NCBI RefSeq assembly: GCF_029245835.1
Contig: NZ_JAQWOO010000080.1
Span: 1-64,000 of the forward strand
Source of the DNA: Algibacter sp.
GTDB lineage: Bacteria; Bacteroidota; Bacteroidia; Flavobacteriales; Flavobacteriaceae
Reading direction: 5' to 3'
DNA length: 64,000 nt
Under the pieces are notes generated by a model that saw only the letters and a program-made list of their open reading frames with translations, searched no databases and was not told the DNA's origin. Each line of letters starts with the position of its first letter. Position 1 is the first letter of the stretch. Shown piece after piece: positions 8,469-20,110 of the stretch. The translations under genes were made by a program, and so were the position numbers.

Positions 8469-9896
8469 TTAAACAGAAAGTTTTTTCGTGATGTCTTCAA
8501 CATATTTTCTGAATTGTTTGTCAGTTGAAGATAAGTTATCTACTGTTTTGCAGGCATGTAAAACAGTGGCATGGTCGCGTTTTCCAATTTGAGACCCAAT
8601 ACTTGCTAAAGACGCTTTAGTTAATTTTTTAGCAAAAAACATGGCTAATTGACGTGCTTGAACAATATGGCGCTTTCTAGTTTTTGATTGTAAAGTATCA
8701 ACATCCATTTGAAAGTAATCAGATACTATTTTTTGGATATAATCTATAGAAACTTCGCGTTTGGTGTTTTTTACAAATTTTTCAACTATAATACGTGCTA
8801 AATCAAGAGTGATTTCTTTTTTATTGAATGATGATTGTGCAATTAATGAAATGTTTTCACCTTCAAGTTCTCTAACATTAGATTTAATGTTTTTAGCAAC
8901 ATATTCAATAATATCTTCAGGCATTTCAACACCATCACGATATAATTTGTTTTTTAATATAGAAACACGAGTTTCGAAATCAGGATTTTGTAATTCTGCA
9001 GATAACCCCCATTTAAAGCGTGATAATAAACGTTGCTCGATATCTTGCATATCAACAGGTGCCTTGTCGCTAGTTAAAATAACTTGCTTCCCATTTTGAT
9101 GTAAATGATTGAATATATGGAAAAATACATCTTGTGTTCCCGTTTTTCCTGATAAGAACTGTACATCATCAATAATCAGAACATCGATGATTTGATAAAA
9201 ATGAATAAAATCATTTCTATTATTCTTTTTTACAGCATCAATATATTGTTGTGTGAACTTTTCAGCAGAAATATATAAAACTGTTTTTTCTGGATATTTA
9301 TCTTTAATATCAACACCAATAGCATGTGCCAAGTGTGTTTTTCCTAAACCAACACCCCCAAATATTAGTAATGGATTGAAGGATGTGCCACCTGGTTTAT
9401 TCGCCACTGCTAATCCAGCACTACGCGCCAATCTATTAGAATCGCCTTCTAAGAAATTTTCAAAACTATAATTTGGATTAAGCTGAGATTCAATTTTTAC
9501 ATTTCTAATACCAGGAATTACAAACGGATTACGTAATTCTGGGCTTTTATTATTTAAAGGAGCATCAACATCTTGAGATTTTAATGCACCTCTATTGGAG
9601 CTAGGAATTTTTTCAGTAAAAGGCTGCTTGTTGCCATAGGTGTTTTCCATTTTAATAATGTAAACAAGTTTGGCAGTTTCTCCTAGTTCTTTAGTAAGTG
9701 AAACTTTAAGGATTTTGACATAATGCTCTTCAAGCCATTCGTAAAAGAATTTACTAGGTACTTGAATGCTTAAAGCTTTATCAGTAAGTTTAACTGCTTT
9801 TATTGGTTCAAACCAAGTTTTGTATGCTTGCGGTTGAATGTTATCCTTTATGAATTCCAAACAATTTCCCCATACCGATTCCACAGTTACACTCAT
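8469..9896 (-). CDS. dnaA: Chromosomal replication initiator DnaA
   Basis: DnaA binds origin boxes and melts the origin as an ATP-dependent AAA+ protein. Domain I (1-90) contains the usual W-x-N-CLEFIKD start. Walker A GGVGLGKT is at 180-187, Walker B VLIIDDVQF around 239-247, and the domain IV signature GKRDHATVLHACKTV near the C-terminus. Length 475 fits Bacteroidetes DnaA. No dnaN is adjacent; the downstream genes are a phosphatase and an RsmI-like methylase. One DnaA-box-like site and a 9-bp inverted repeat upstream could serve autoregulation. Confidence 0.97.
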   Translation of the reverse strand: MSVTVESVWGNCLEFIKDNIQPQAYKTWFEPIKAVKLTDKALSIQVPSKFFYEWLEEHYVKILKVSLTKELGETAKLVYIIKMENTYGNKQPFTEKIPSSNRGALKSQDVDAPLNNKSPELRNPFVIPGIRNVKIESQLNPNYSFENFLEGDSNRLARSAGLAVANKPGGTSFNPLLIFGGVGLGKTHLAHAIGVDIKDKYPEKTVLYISAEKFTQQYIDAVKKNNRNDFIHFYQIIDVLIIDDVQFLSGKTGTQDVFFHIFNHLHQNGKQVILTSDKAPVDMQDIEQRLLSRFKWGLSAELQNPDFETRVSILKNKLYRDGVEMPEDIIEYVAKNIKSNVRELEGENISLIAQSSFNKKEITLDLARIIVEKFVKNTKREVSIDYIQKIVSDYFQMDVDTLQSKTRKRHIVQARQLAMFFAKKLTKASLASIGSQIGKRDHATVLHACKTVDNLSSTDKQFRKYVEDITKKLSV

Positions 9897-9930
9897 GTTT
9901 ATATTTTGTAGTATTTGTTGATTATATTAT

Positions 9931-9953
9931 ATATGAAAAATGACTTTTCATAT
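9931..9953. promoter_or_regulatory. Inverted repeat upstream of dnaA
   Basis: ATATGAAAA (9931-9939) and TTTTCATAT (9945-9953) form a perfect 9-bp inverted repeat with a 5-nt centre, 35-57 bp upstream of the dnaA ATG. This is compatible with an operator for a dimeric regulator. No T-tract follows in the dnaA direction, so it is not a simple terminator. Confidence 0.5.
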
Positions 9954-9977
9954 CCCCCTTTTAATACGCGGCAAATA

Positions 9978-9986
9978 TGTGAATAA
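9978..9986 (-). promoter_or_regulatory. Single DnaA-box-like site upstream of dnaA
   Basis: The reverse strand reads TTATTCACA, which fits the relaxed box TTWTNCACA. Only one was seen, so it may be autoregulatory or chance. CATATTTG, one mismatch from the -7 consensus on the same strand, overlaps its edge (9972-9979). Confidence 0.35.
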
Positions 9987-10083
9987 AATTCTTAAAAAAA
10001 AAATGATTTACTATTGAATTTTAAGAAATATTTCCTCATGTTTAACACTTTTCGAAACTACAAAAAAATATTCAATAAAACTT

Positions 10084-10482
10084 ATGAAAATCGATGAAAT
10101 ACAAATTAGAGTGAGATATGGTGAAACAGACCAAATGGGTGTAGTATATCACGGTAACTATGCATTATATCTTGAAATGGGCCGTATTGAGTGGTTGAGG
10201 AAATTAGGGGTTTCTTATAAATCTATGGAAGAAAATGGTATCATGTTACCAGTTGTTTCATTAGCTATAAACTATAAAAAATCAGCTGGTTATGATGATG
10301 TAATTAATGTAAAAACTGAACTAAAAAATAGACCCACAGCTAAGATTGAATTTGAATATGAAATAACTAATGAAACGGGTGAGATTTTGACTACTGCAAG
10401 TACGGTTTTGGTGTTTGTTGATACGAAAACAAACAAACCAATTAAAGCGCCTCAGTATATTTTGGACTTAATTGATAATTAA
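10084..10482 (+). CDS. YbgC-like acyl-CoA thioesterase (hotdog fold)
   Basis: A 132-residue single-domain 4HBT protein that hydrolyses acyl-CoA or a related thioester. The active-site segment RYGETDQMGVVYHGNY carries Asp16, the conserved catalytic aspartate. LEMGRIEWLRKLG follows, as in YbgC. Substrate chain length is not deducible. It is transcribed away from dnaA and converges with the YigZ gene, whose stop lies only one base away. Confidence 0.88.
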   Translation: MKIDEIQIRVRYGETDQMGVVYHGNYALYLEMGRIEWLRKLGVSYKSMEENGIMLPVVSLAINYKKSAGYDDVINVKTELKNRPTAKIEFEYEITNETGEILTTASTVLVFVDTKTNKPIKAPQYILDLIDN

Positions 10483-10483
10483 T

Positions 10484-11089
10484 TTATAGTTTTTTTATTT
10501 CAACTTCATAAATATGGTTAAACATATTAAAAACTAGTTCAGCGTTATTTTTTCTTACAGCAATAGTTATCCTACAATCCATCTCTAGTTTTTGATGAAT
10601 GATAGTAAGCTGGTTTTCTTTTATAACACGCATTACGGTATTCATGTTTTTGTAATCAAAAGAAATTAAATAGTCAATATTAATGGTTTTTTCAATAATA
10701 TCAGATCCTTCAAGAACCATTTGTGCAGTTGTTCTATAGGCGTTTATTAAACCTCCAACACCTAATTTAACACCGCCAAAATAACGCACAATAACAATCA
10801 AAATATTGGTAACTTCAAAAGATTGAATTTGACCATAAATTGGCATTCCTGAACTATTGTTTGGTTCGCCATCATCATTAGCTCGATACGTTATAGTTTC
10901 AGTTCCTAATTGGTACGCATAGCACCAATGTCTGGCTTGGTGATGTTGCTTTTTTAGAAGTTCTAAATGAAATTTAGTGTCTTCCTCTGTTTTTACTGGA
11001 AATGCATAACCAAAAAACTTAGAATTTTTATCTTTAAATAAAACTTCTTCCGAAGGTTTTGTAATGGTTTTGTAAATATCGTTTTCCAT
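10484..11089 (-). CDS. YigZ/IMPACT family protein
   Basis: The 201-residue protein has the N-terminal UPF0029/IMPACT domain with ARHWCYAYQLG, DDGEPNNSSGMPIYGQI and VVRYFGGVKLGVGGL, followed by a shorter C-terminal ferredoxin-like part (about 135-201). The eukaryotic relative IMPACT regulates Gcn2; the bacterial role is unclear. It ends the reverse block begun by the LEA2 lipoprotein gene (lipoprotein, ribD, HAD, yigZ), with 12 nt to the HAD gene. Confidence 0.88.
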   Translation of the reverse strand: MENDIYKTITKPSEEVLFKDKNSKFFGYAFPVKTEEDTKFHLELLKKQHHQARHWCYAYQLGTETITYRANDDGEPNNSSGMPIYGQIQSFEVTNILIVIVRYFGGVKLGVGGLINAYRTTAQMVLEGSDIIEKTINIDYLISFDYKNMNTVMRVIKENQLTIIHQKLEMDCRITIAVRKNNAELVFNMFNHIYEVEIKKL

Positions 11090-11101
11090 TAAATTTAATC
11101 A

Positions 11102-11716
11102 TTATAAAAACAATTCTTTTCTTGTAGTAAATAAGTTGATTACATCTTCTGTTTCAGGGTTAATATGCCATGTTTTAATGTTTAAAGCATTTGCAGCGTC
11201 AATATTATCTTTATTATCATCTATAAAAACACAGGCTTCAGCTTTGAGCTTATTTTCGTTTAAAACAAATTCAAAAATATCTTGATTCGGTTTTACCAAC
11301 TGTATTTCGTGAGAAAGGTAGAAAGCATCAAAACAATTTTTAAACGCTTCATAAAACGGAACATGTTTTTTTATGTAATCAATATGGAGCACATTGGTAT
11401 TGCTCAATAAAATCAATTTGTATTTTGAAGATTGTTGGAGTTCTTTTAAAAAATTCAATCGCCTTTGTGGAAAATCTTTTAACATGAAATTCCAAATATT
11501 GATAAGTTCTTCTTTTGATAATTTTGGGAAGTTATCAGAGTAGAACTCAAGAAATTCATCTGTAGAAATTAGCCCTTGTTCATAAAAGCTATTGAATCCT
11601 AACATTTCTTCTGAAAGCTCTTCAATTTGAAACATTTCTAAAGCATGCTTATGTGCTGCTTCAATATTTAGATTAATGAATACATTGCCAAAATCGAAAA
11701 TGAGGGCTTTAATCAT
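11102..11716 (-). CDS. HAD-superfamily phosphatase, YihX-like
   Basis: The four HAD motifs are visible in 204 residues: nucleophile Asp8 in FDFGNV, LLSNTN (motif II), VKPNQDIF with the lysine (motif III), and FIDDNKDN (motif IV). FDFGNV instead of DxD is the pattern of the YihX/epoxide-hydrolase-N subgroup, whose E. coli member removes phosphate from glucose-1-phosphate. The substrate here is unknown. It overlaps ribD by 8 nt. Loss of the flavin pathway intermediate's phosphate is one conceivable role given this coupling, but that is inference. Confidence 0.85.
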   Translation of the reverse strand: MIKALIFDFGNVFINLNIEAAHKHALEMFQIEELSEEMLGFNSFYEQGLISTDEFLEFYSDNFPKLSKEELINIWNFMLKDFPQRRLNFLKELQQSSKYKLILLSNTNVLHIDYIKKHVPFYEAFKNCFDAFYLSHEIQLVKPNQDIFEFVLNENKLKAEACVFIDDNKDNIDAANALNIKTWHINPETEDVINLFTTRKELFL

Positions 11717-12713
11717 TCTTATATATTTTTAGAGTATCAGTAATTATGTTTATTTCAGACATTAGCCTGCCTTTAAGTTTGGGTGCTTTTACACCTTTTT
11801 CAAATTTAACTTGACCTTTAAAAACTCTAGCTTCATCCCAAAGATTTTCATCTATAAAGGTTTGAAGTGTTTTTGCGCCACCTTCAATAATCACCGAATT
11901 GATGCTTTTTTGGAATAGTAGATTGCATATCTGTTTCGCTATATGTTTTGAAAAATCGATATTGTTTTTCGAAATTAAAATACTTTCAGCTTCAGCATTA
12001 AAAACGGGATATTTTTTTGAGAGCTTTTCATTTTTATCTATAACTATTCTTATGGGATTATTACCAGCCCAATCTCTAGTTGTTAAACTTGGGTTGTCTT
12101 CAAGAACCGTGTTTGTTCCTACTAAAATAGCTTGCTCTTCTGTACGCCATTTATGAACGAATTGTCTGGAAAACGAGTTTGTAATCCAAACTGGTTTTTG
12201 TTCATTTTTATATTCTGGAGCAATAAAACCATCATTAGTTTCAGCCCATTTCAAAATAATATAAGGCCGTTTCTTATTATGAAATGTAAAAAAGCGTTTA
12301 TGATGGTTTTTACATTCATTTTCTAAAACTCCAACAGTGACATGGCAGCCAGCATTTTTTAATTTTTCAATGCCTTTGCCGGCAACTTTTTCATGATCGT
12401 CAATGCAACCAATAACTACGTTTGGTATATTGTGTTTAATAATCAAATCACTGCAAGGTGGTGTTTTTCCGAAATGCGAACAGGGTTCTAAAGTAACATA
12501 TAGCGTGGCCTCTTTTAATAAATTTTTATTTGAAACTGAGTTTATCGCATTTACTTCGGCATGATTTCCCCCGTAAGGATGAGTAAAACCTTCACCAATA
12601 ATAGTATTATTGTGAATAATAACACTACCAACCATAGGATTTGGTCTCGTGTTGCCTAAACCATTTTTTGCAATTTCAAGGCAGCGTTTTATGTAAGTTT
12701 CATGAATATTCAA
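11709..12713 (-). CDS. ribD: Bifunctional riboflavin biosynthesis deaminase/reductase RibD
   Basis: RibD deaminates and then reduces the pyrimidine intermediate of riboflavin synthesis. The zinc site of the deaminase domain is HAEVNA (His51, Glu53) with Cys78 and Cys87 in PCSHFGKTPPC. The C-terminal reductase domain (about 150-334) shows GTNTVLEDNPSLTTR and VIIEGGAKTL. Length 334 is slightly short but complete. It starts 2 nt after the lipoprotein gene. No FMN riboswitch is in front; the gene sits inside an operon. Confidence 0.95.
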   Translation of the reverse strand: MNIHETYIKRCLEIAKNGLGNTRPNPMVGSVIIHNNTIIGEGFTHPYGGNHAEVNAINSVSNKNLLKEATLYVTLEPCSHFGKTPPCSDLIIKHNIPNVVIGCIDDHEKVAGKGIEKLKNAGCHVTVGVLENECKNHHKRFFTFHNKKRPYIILKWAETNDGFIAPEYKNEQKPVWITNSFSRQFVHKWRTEEQAILVGTNTVLEDNPSLTTRDWAGNNPIRIVIDKNEKLSKKYPVFNAEAESILISKNNIDFSKHIAKQICNLLFQKSINSVIIEGGAKTLQTFIDENLWDEARVFKGQVKFEKGVKAPKLKGRLMSEINIITDTLKIYKND

Positions 12714-12715
12714 TA

Positions 12716-13171
12716 CTAAAATTTAATTTTTACGTCTTCGGTTTGGTCAATATTATAGTAATGAGAAAAGCCTAAAACTTTATATTTTATTTCACCTTTA
12801 TATTGCACTTTTACTTTTTTACTAAATAAACTTCCTATTAAGCCACCAATACTTTTGTTGCTAAATATACTATCAGTTGGAATATTTGTTTTTAAAGGAA
12901 TAGAAAATTCTTTTTTTGCCGGTACTTGGAAGCTTTCTGTGGAAACTGATGCCATTTCATTGTTATTTACAAAAACTTTTATCTCATCGGTTTGTAATTC
13001 ACCACTAATGTCGTTGGGGTTTATAAAATGAGCATCAGCAGAAAAAGTGATATATTTAGAAGTCGATTCTAAAACCTTAATGTTTTCTATAGCAATAAAT
13101 TGTGGTTTTTCATTTATAGAACAGCTCATGAATAAGCTGCAAATTGTTGATAAGATTATAAGTTTTTTCAT
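12716..13171 (-). CDS. LEA type 2 (WHy-like) lipoprotein
   Basis: A 151-residue protein with a lipoprotein signal ending in LFMSC (Cys17). The mature part is a single beta-rich domain with HFINPNDISGELQTDEIKVFVNN, the NPN pattern of LEA2/WHy domains, and KKEFSIPLKTNIP. These domains occur in desiccation-related proteins, but the bacterial role is unknown. It is the first gene of the block with ribD. Lipidation and envelope location are inferred from the lipobox. Confidence 0.7.
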   Translation of the reverse strand: MKKLIILSTICSLFMSCSINEKPQFIAIENIKVLESTSKYITFSADAHFINPNDISGELQTDEIKVFVNNNEMASVSTESFQVPAKKEFSIPLKTNIPTDSIFSNKSIGGLIGSLFSKKVKVQYKGEIKYKVLGFSHYYNIDQTEDVKIKF

Positions 13172-13224
13172 TCTAGTTTTTTTCTATTTAACGTATCTTC
13201 ACTACCTCAAAAGTACCAATTAAA

Positions 13225-13722
13225 GTGGTTAAAGATACTATAGTTATACGAGAAATTGAACCTCAGGATAATGTACAATTAGAACAAGTTATTCGAGCGT
13301 GCTTTTATGAGTTTAAAATACCTTTAGAAGGTACAGCATATTCAGATTCTGAAACTCCAAAAATGTATGAGTCTTATCAAAATACTAACGATATATATTA
13401 TGTTATTGATTTAAATGGTGAAATTTTAGGCGGCGGCGGTGTAAAACCGTTAACAGATTTTGAAAATGAGATATGCGAAATTCAAAAAATGTATTTCTCT
13501 CCAAAAGTAAGAGGGAAAGGTTATGGTAAAGCATTGTTTGAAAAATGTATACAAACAGCCCAGAAATTGGGTTACAAACAGTGTTATGTAGAGTCTGCGC
13601 CACAACTTAAAGCTGCTATTCATATTTATGAAAGTTATGGTTTTAAGCATTTAAAAGGAGCGCTAGGGAATACAGGTCACTATTCTTGTGGTGTTTGGAT
13701 GTTAAAGGATTTAAAAGATTGA
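13225..13722 (+). CDS. GNAT-family N-acetyltransferase
   Basis: The 165-residue protein shows the acetyl-CoA binding pattern MYFSPKVRGKGYGKALFEKC (about residues 91-110) and the C-terminal AIHIYESYGFKHL. GGGGVKPL precedes it. The acceptor is unknown. GTG at 13225 is the only plausible start near the conserved VIREIEPQDN; no upstream ATG fits. It is 9 nt upstream of prmC and probably co-transcribed. Confidence 0.85.
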   Translation: MVKDTIVIREIEPQDNVQLEQVIRACFYEFKIPLEGTAYSDSETPKMYESYQNTNDIYYVIDLNGEILGGGGVKPLTDFENEICEIQKMYFSPKVRGKGYGKALFEKCIQTAQKLGYKQCYVESAPQLKAAIHIYESYGFKHLKGALGNTGHYSCGVWMLKDLKD

Positions 13723-13731
13723 ATTTGTAAA

Positions 13732-16574
<2,843 letters not shown>

Positions 16575-16630
16575 TTTCAGTTTTTTATCGATTAAATGTA
16601 AGTTTTTAACGTTTAATTGTAAAATTTGTA

Positions 16631-16638
16631 TATATTTG
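16631..16638 (+). promoter_or_regulatory. Bacteroidetes -7 box for the 16662 membrane protein
   Basis: TATATTTG matches TAnnTTTG and ends 23 nt before ATG 16662. A TTG at 16617-16619 is too close (11 nt) to be a standard -33 element. Confidence 0.55.
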
Positions 16639-16661
16639 TACTTCAATAATAAATTACTAAT

Positions 16662-17399
16662 ATGTACAAGTCGAAAGTCTTGGTCGGATTTGTTTTAGTA
16701 TGCTACGTTTTATTTGCTATTTTTGAATTTAGCGGTAATGAAACGTTGGCATATTATTTTCATTCTTTTATTGTGCCACTAATAACAGTTATTTATATAT
16801 TTTTTGTTAAAAGGAAAAGCAAATTATTTTTATTGTTTTTGATATTCTATTCTTTATCTGATGTTTTGGGAGTAGTGCTTGATAATTTGTCTTATAATGA
16901 CCCACAACAGCTTTACGATTTTCAATATTATTTTGGTAATGCATTATATATATTTGCGTATATATTTTTAATAATCAAAATTGGAAAATCACTTGATTTT
17001 AAATATGTTATTAAAAATTTCAAATTGCATTTTTTAGTTTTAACAATTTTAAATGCTTATTTATTATATGTTTTGCATGCTATAATTAACCCGAATCTGG
17101 TATTTGAAAGTGATTATTATTTAGAACTGGTTTATAATATAGTATTGCTTATATTATTATCTATGGCTTTGTTAAATTATTTTTATAATGATAATATCAA
17201 GTCGCTTTACTTGTTCTTAGGGGCTTTATGTATTGTGTTTTCTGAGGTATTAGATGTAGCATATATTTATATAACTCAAAGATGTATTTTAAACTTTTTA
17301 GCTACAACTTTAGCTCTTGGTGCCTTTTATTTCTTTTATCAACAATCAAAATTATTAAATGTTGTTAATAAAGAAAAAGAGTATTTTATTACAGAATAA
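16662..17399 (+). CDS. Polytopic membrane protein, possibly YhhN-like
   Basis: This 245-residue, very hydrophobic protein has seven or eight predicted membrane segments. The length, the topology and an early SDVLG pattern recall the YhhN/TMEM86 family (lysoplasmalogenase-like), but I do not see enough conserved residues to assert it. It has its own promoter box and converges on the DoxX gene with 3 nt between the stops. Codon use is as AT-rich as its neighbours. Confidence 0.55.
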   Translation: MYKSKVLVGFVLVCYVLFAIFEFSGNETLAYYFHSFIVPLITVIYIFFVKRKSKLFLLFLIFYSLSDVLGVVLDNLSYNDPQQLYDFQYYFGNALYIFAYIFLIIKIGKSLDFKYVIKNFKLHFLVLTILNAYLLYVLHAIINPNLVFESDYYLELVYNIVLLILLSMALLNYFYNDNIKSLYLFLGALCIVFSEVLDVAYIYITQRCILNFLATTLALGAFYFFYQQSKLLNVVNKEKEYFITE

Positions 17400-17402
17400 T
17401 GG

Positions 17403-17783
17403 TTATGTTTTATTTAAAAATGGAATGTCTTTTTTATGTAAAATAAGAATCACTACAGTTAGTGTAAATGTTAACAAAGCTGTAATAAAAAGTAAACCTC
17501 CATCATTTTTCACTTCAATTCCTAATTGTGTTAAGTGCATCATGATTGCTCCACCTATAACACCTAAAGTTAAAATAGCTCCCATCCAAACCGTTTTTGG
17601 GATAAGTAAAAGTATTCCAGCAATACCCTCTAAAATGCCAATAGCTATTCTTCCTATGGGTTCTAAGCCAATGGTTTCAAATATGTAAACACTATCGGGG
17701 TGTGCAGAAAATTTGAATCGTAAGGTCTGAATTAAAATAATGGCTACAATGAGCCGTAAAGTTAGAGGGGTATATTTTTTCAT
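17403..17783 (-). CDS. DoxX-like small membrane protein
   Basis: A 126-residue protein with four hydrophobic segments. LRLIVAIILIQTLRFKF, the glycine-rich LEGIAGILLLIP and GAILTLGVIGGAIMMHL match the usual DoxX/DUF-like four-helix pattern. These proteins are often linked to redox processes, but no function can be assigned. It stands alone between two convergent or reverse units. Confidence 0.7.
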   Translation of the reverse strand: MKKYTPLTLRLIVAIILIQTLRFKFSAHPDSVYIFETIGLEPIGRIAIGILEGIAGILLLIPKTVWMGAILTLGVIGGAIMMHLTQLGIEVKNDGGLLFITALLTFTLTVVILILHKKDIPFLNKT

Positions 17784-17849
17784 GTTAGGATTGTTTAGTT
17801 AAAAACTTAGACGTTATAACCTGAATTTCTTAACAATTCTTTTAAGTGT

Positions 17850-18767
17850 CTAAACAAAAATAGATGTTCCGTTTGCAGATTTGTTCTTGTTTGAATCAAA
17901 ATAAAAATCGATTCTACCTAAATTAATACCATAGCATCCAACTTGATTAACTAGCATATTTTTGTCATCAATATTCTTAACTACGGTTGGTTTTGGAAGA
18001 AACGTATGGGTATGTCCTCCAATTATTAAATCGATGTCTTTAGTTGCTTTAGCCAAAGATAAATCGCTAATTTTATTTAATTCATTTTTGTAATGATAGC
18101 CTAAATGAGATAAACAAATTACTAAATCACAAGCTTCTTCTGTTTTTAAAACACGAACCATGTCTTGACTGATTTCAATAGGGTCTAAATATTTGGTTTC
18201 TTTAAACATGGCGGAGTCAACCAGTCCATCAAGCTCAATTCCTAAGCCAAAAACACCTATTTTAACACCAGCTATTCTAAACACTTTATAGGGTTTTGTG
18301 TGCGTATCTAAAACGGTATTTGAAAAATCATAATTAGCAGTTATAAATTGAAATTCTGCATGCGGAAGTTGTGCGTACAGACCATCAATGCCATTATCAA
18401 AATCATGGTTACCAATAGTTGCCGCATCATACTTTAATTTACTCATTAATTTAAACTCTAACTCACCACCATAGTAATTAAAATAGGGGGTTCCTTGGAA
18501 AATATCACCAGCATCTAATAATAGTGTATTTGGGGTTTCTTTTCTAATAGATTCAATTAAACTGGCGCGTCTTGAAACACCTCCTTGGTTGGGGTGTTTT
18601 TCGTTTTCTGGACCAAAAGCATCAATATGGCTATGTACATCATTTGTATGGAGAATGGTGATTTTAGTGAATTTTGAAGCGCTTTCAAAAGATTGTAACC
18701 CTAAACCTCCTAAGCTAACTAGAGCAGCTCCTGCAGTTGTTTGTTGAATAAAATCTCTACGCTTCAT
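17850..18767 (-). CDS. Metallophosphatase domain protein (N-terminal half of a 5'-nucleotidase)
   Basis: The 305-residue protein begins with MKRRDFIQQTTAGAALVSLGG, a Tat-like twin-arginine export signal. The dinuclear metal-site motifs of the calcineurin-like fold are HTNDVHSH, DAGDIFQG, GNHDFDNG and GGHTHTF. It lacks the C-terminal substrate-binding domain of UshA-type enzymes. That domain is encoded by the gene just upstream in the operon (3 nt away). Together they probably form a periplasmic nucleotidase. The motif spacing shows an intact catalytic half, not a fragment. Confidence 0.88.
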   Translation of the reverse strand: MKRRDFIQQTTAGAALVSLGGLGLQSFESASKFTKITILHTNDVHSHIDAFGPENEKHPNQGGVSRRASLIESIRKETPNTLLLDAGDIFQGTPYFNYYGGELEFKLMSKLKYDAATIGNHDFDNGIDGLYAQLPHAEFQFITANYDFSNTVLDTHTKPYKVFRIAGVKIGVFGLGIELDGLVDSAMFKETKYLDPIEISQDMVRVLKTEEACDLVICLSHLGYHYKNELNKISDLSLAKATKDIDLIIGGHTHTFLPKPTVVKNIDDKNMLVNQVGCYGINLGRIDFYFDSNKNKSANGTSIFV

Positions 18768-18770
18768 AAT

Positions 18771-19529
18771 TTATTTTATTTGAATAAATCTGTTATCAAT
18801 AACAGGTTTTATGGTGTCCATTTTATTGAATTTATCTATTAAAATAGTTCTGATTTTATAATTTAAATAATAAGCACTATCGTTTGGTTTAAAAAAACGC
18901 ATATTGTCGCCACCGTTATAAAGATAATCGTTAGTGGCCACGAAATAAGTTTTACTATTTTTAATGTCTTCTCCTTTTATTTTTGCCTCAACAACCTCAA
19001 AATCTTTGTTTAAAATTAAATTTAATTTAGAGATTGGATGTGCTGTTTTCATTTTGCGTAAATAATCAATTAAGCTATTCATTTGAGTGCCTTTTAGCGC
19101 TATAATAACAACACTATTTTCAAATGGGATTAATTCAAAGGCTGTTTTTTTTGATATATTTCCTTTGTTTAAAGTCGATCTTATACCACCATGGTTTAGC
19201 AGTACCATATCAATGTCTTTTCCTGTTCTACTTTTAAATATTGGATTTGCTTCACTATAGACAGCATCTGCAATAAAATTGCCAATTGCGGTATTAAACT
19301 TGCCATCATTTTTTGAATAGGTTGCATATGAAAAGGCTAAAACACTGTCTAAATCTTTTTTAATATGATTCCTGTAGGGTTTAATAAAGGCTTCAATTTC
19401 AGAATTAACAGTAAGAGCATCAGTAATTTCAATTTGTACGCCTTCAATTTTTGAGAGTTGGAGTTTTTCTTCTTTACAATTTAGAAAAACAAAAAAATAT
19501 AACAAAAAAAAGAAATGTGTAAACCTCAT
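18771..19529 (-). CDS. 5'-nucleotidase C-terminal domain lipoprotein
   Basis: A 252-residue protein with a lipoprotein signal (FLNC near residue 18) and the 5'-nucleotidase C-terminal (substrate-binding) domain. VLLNHGGIRSTLNKGNIS, ELIPFENSVVIIALKG and ATNDYLYNGGDNMRFF are its conserved segments. It lacks the metallophosphatase domain, which follows as a separate gene. Anchoring as a lipoprotein would place it at an envelope membrane. The operon order (C-domain first) is reversed relative to the fused enzyme. Confidence 0.85.
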   Translation of the reverse strand: MRFTHFFFLLYFFVFLNCKEEKLQLSKIEGVQIEITDALTVNSEIEAFIKPYRNHIKKDLDSVLAFSYATYSKNDGKFNTAIGNFIADAVYSEANPIFKSRTGKDIDMVLLNHGGIRSTLNKGNISKKTAFELIPFENSVVIIALKGTQMNSLIDYLRKMKTAHPISKLNLILNKDFEVVEAKIKGEDIKNSKTYFVATNDYLYNGGDNMRFFKPNDSAYYLNYKIRTILIDKFNKMDTIKPVIDNRFIQIK

Positions 19530-19551
19530 CTATAAAGCTAATTTTTGAATG

Positions 19552-19568
19552 TACTTTTGCTACCTTTG
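19552..19568 (+). promoter_or_regulatory. Two adjacent -7 boxes for the DUF6913-dapA unit
   Basis: TACTTTTG (19552-19559) and TACCTTTG (19561-19568) both match TAnnTTTG. The second ends 18 nt before ATG 19587. The pair is in the 57-bp divergent gap with the nucleotidase operon. Confidence 0.6.
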
Positions 19569-19586
19569 CGCAAAGTATAAAGATAA

Positions 19587-20108
19587 ATGATTTTGCAGGG
19601 TTTAAGAGAAAAATCTAATAAAAAGTACTTAAACAAATTGTTAGCAGAACGCACAGTAAATGTTAATAATAACAGAGTTATAAGTTTAGGTGTTATCTTG
19701 AATATTGATGAAATTGATGATTTTGAAGCGTTTAGGAAACTTGCTGAATATATTAAGGTAAGGCCAAATAAATTAAAAATTATAGCGTATTCTCCAAGTA
19801 AAAAAAACGATTTAAATTCATGGGATGAATGTTATAATCCAAAAGATTTCGGTTGGAAAGGCATTATTAAAAACATTGAATTACAATCTTTTATAGATAC
19901 TGAATTTGACGTATTAATCAGCTATTATGAAAAAGAAATTTTGGAGTTAAAATTGATTACAGCCCAATCTAAATCTAAATTTAAAATTGGAATTTTACAA
20001 TCTGATGAGCGTTTAAATGATTTAATTATCAAAACTAATTTGAAACAATTTAACCTTTTTAAGGAGGAAGTTTTTAAATATCTAAACATTTTTAAAAAAA
20101 TTAAGTAA
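19587..20108 (+). CDS. DUF6913-like conserved hypothetical protein
   Basis: A 173-residue protein with no signal peptide and no recognised catalytic motif. [26 protein letters not shown] and [25 protein letters not shown] suggest a compact alpha/beta domain. From memory, proteins like this (DUF6913) sit next to dapA in many Flavobacteriaceae, as here with a 2-nt gap. The function is unknown. A link to dapA is suggested by context only. Confidence 0.6.
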   Translation: MILQGLREKSNKKYLNKLLAERTVNVNNNRVISLGVILNIDEIDDFEAFRKLAEYIKVRPNKLKIIAYSPSKKNDLNSWDECYNPKDFGWKGIIKNIELQSFIDTEFDVLISYYEKEILELKLITAQSKSKFKIGILQSDERLNDLIIKTNLKQFNLFKEEVFKYLNIFKKIK

Positions 20109-20110
20109 TA

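Noticed and set aside
9897-10083. Possible replication origin next to dnaA
   Set aside because: Only one DnaA-box-like site and no cluster of boxes or dnaN; not enough for an origin.
12700-12715. FMN riboswitch in front of ribD
   Set aside because: The upstream gap is 2 nt within an operon, with no room for an aptamer.
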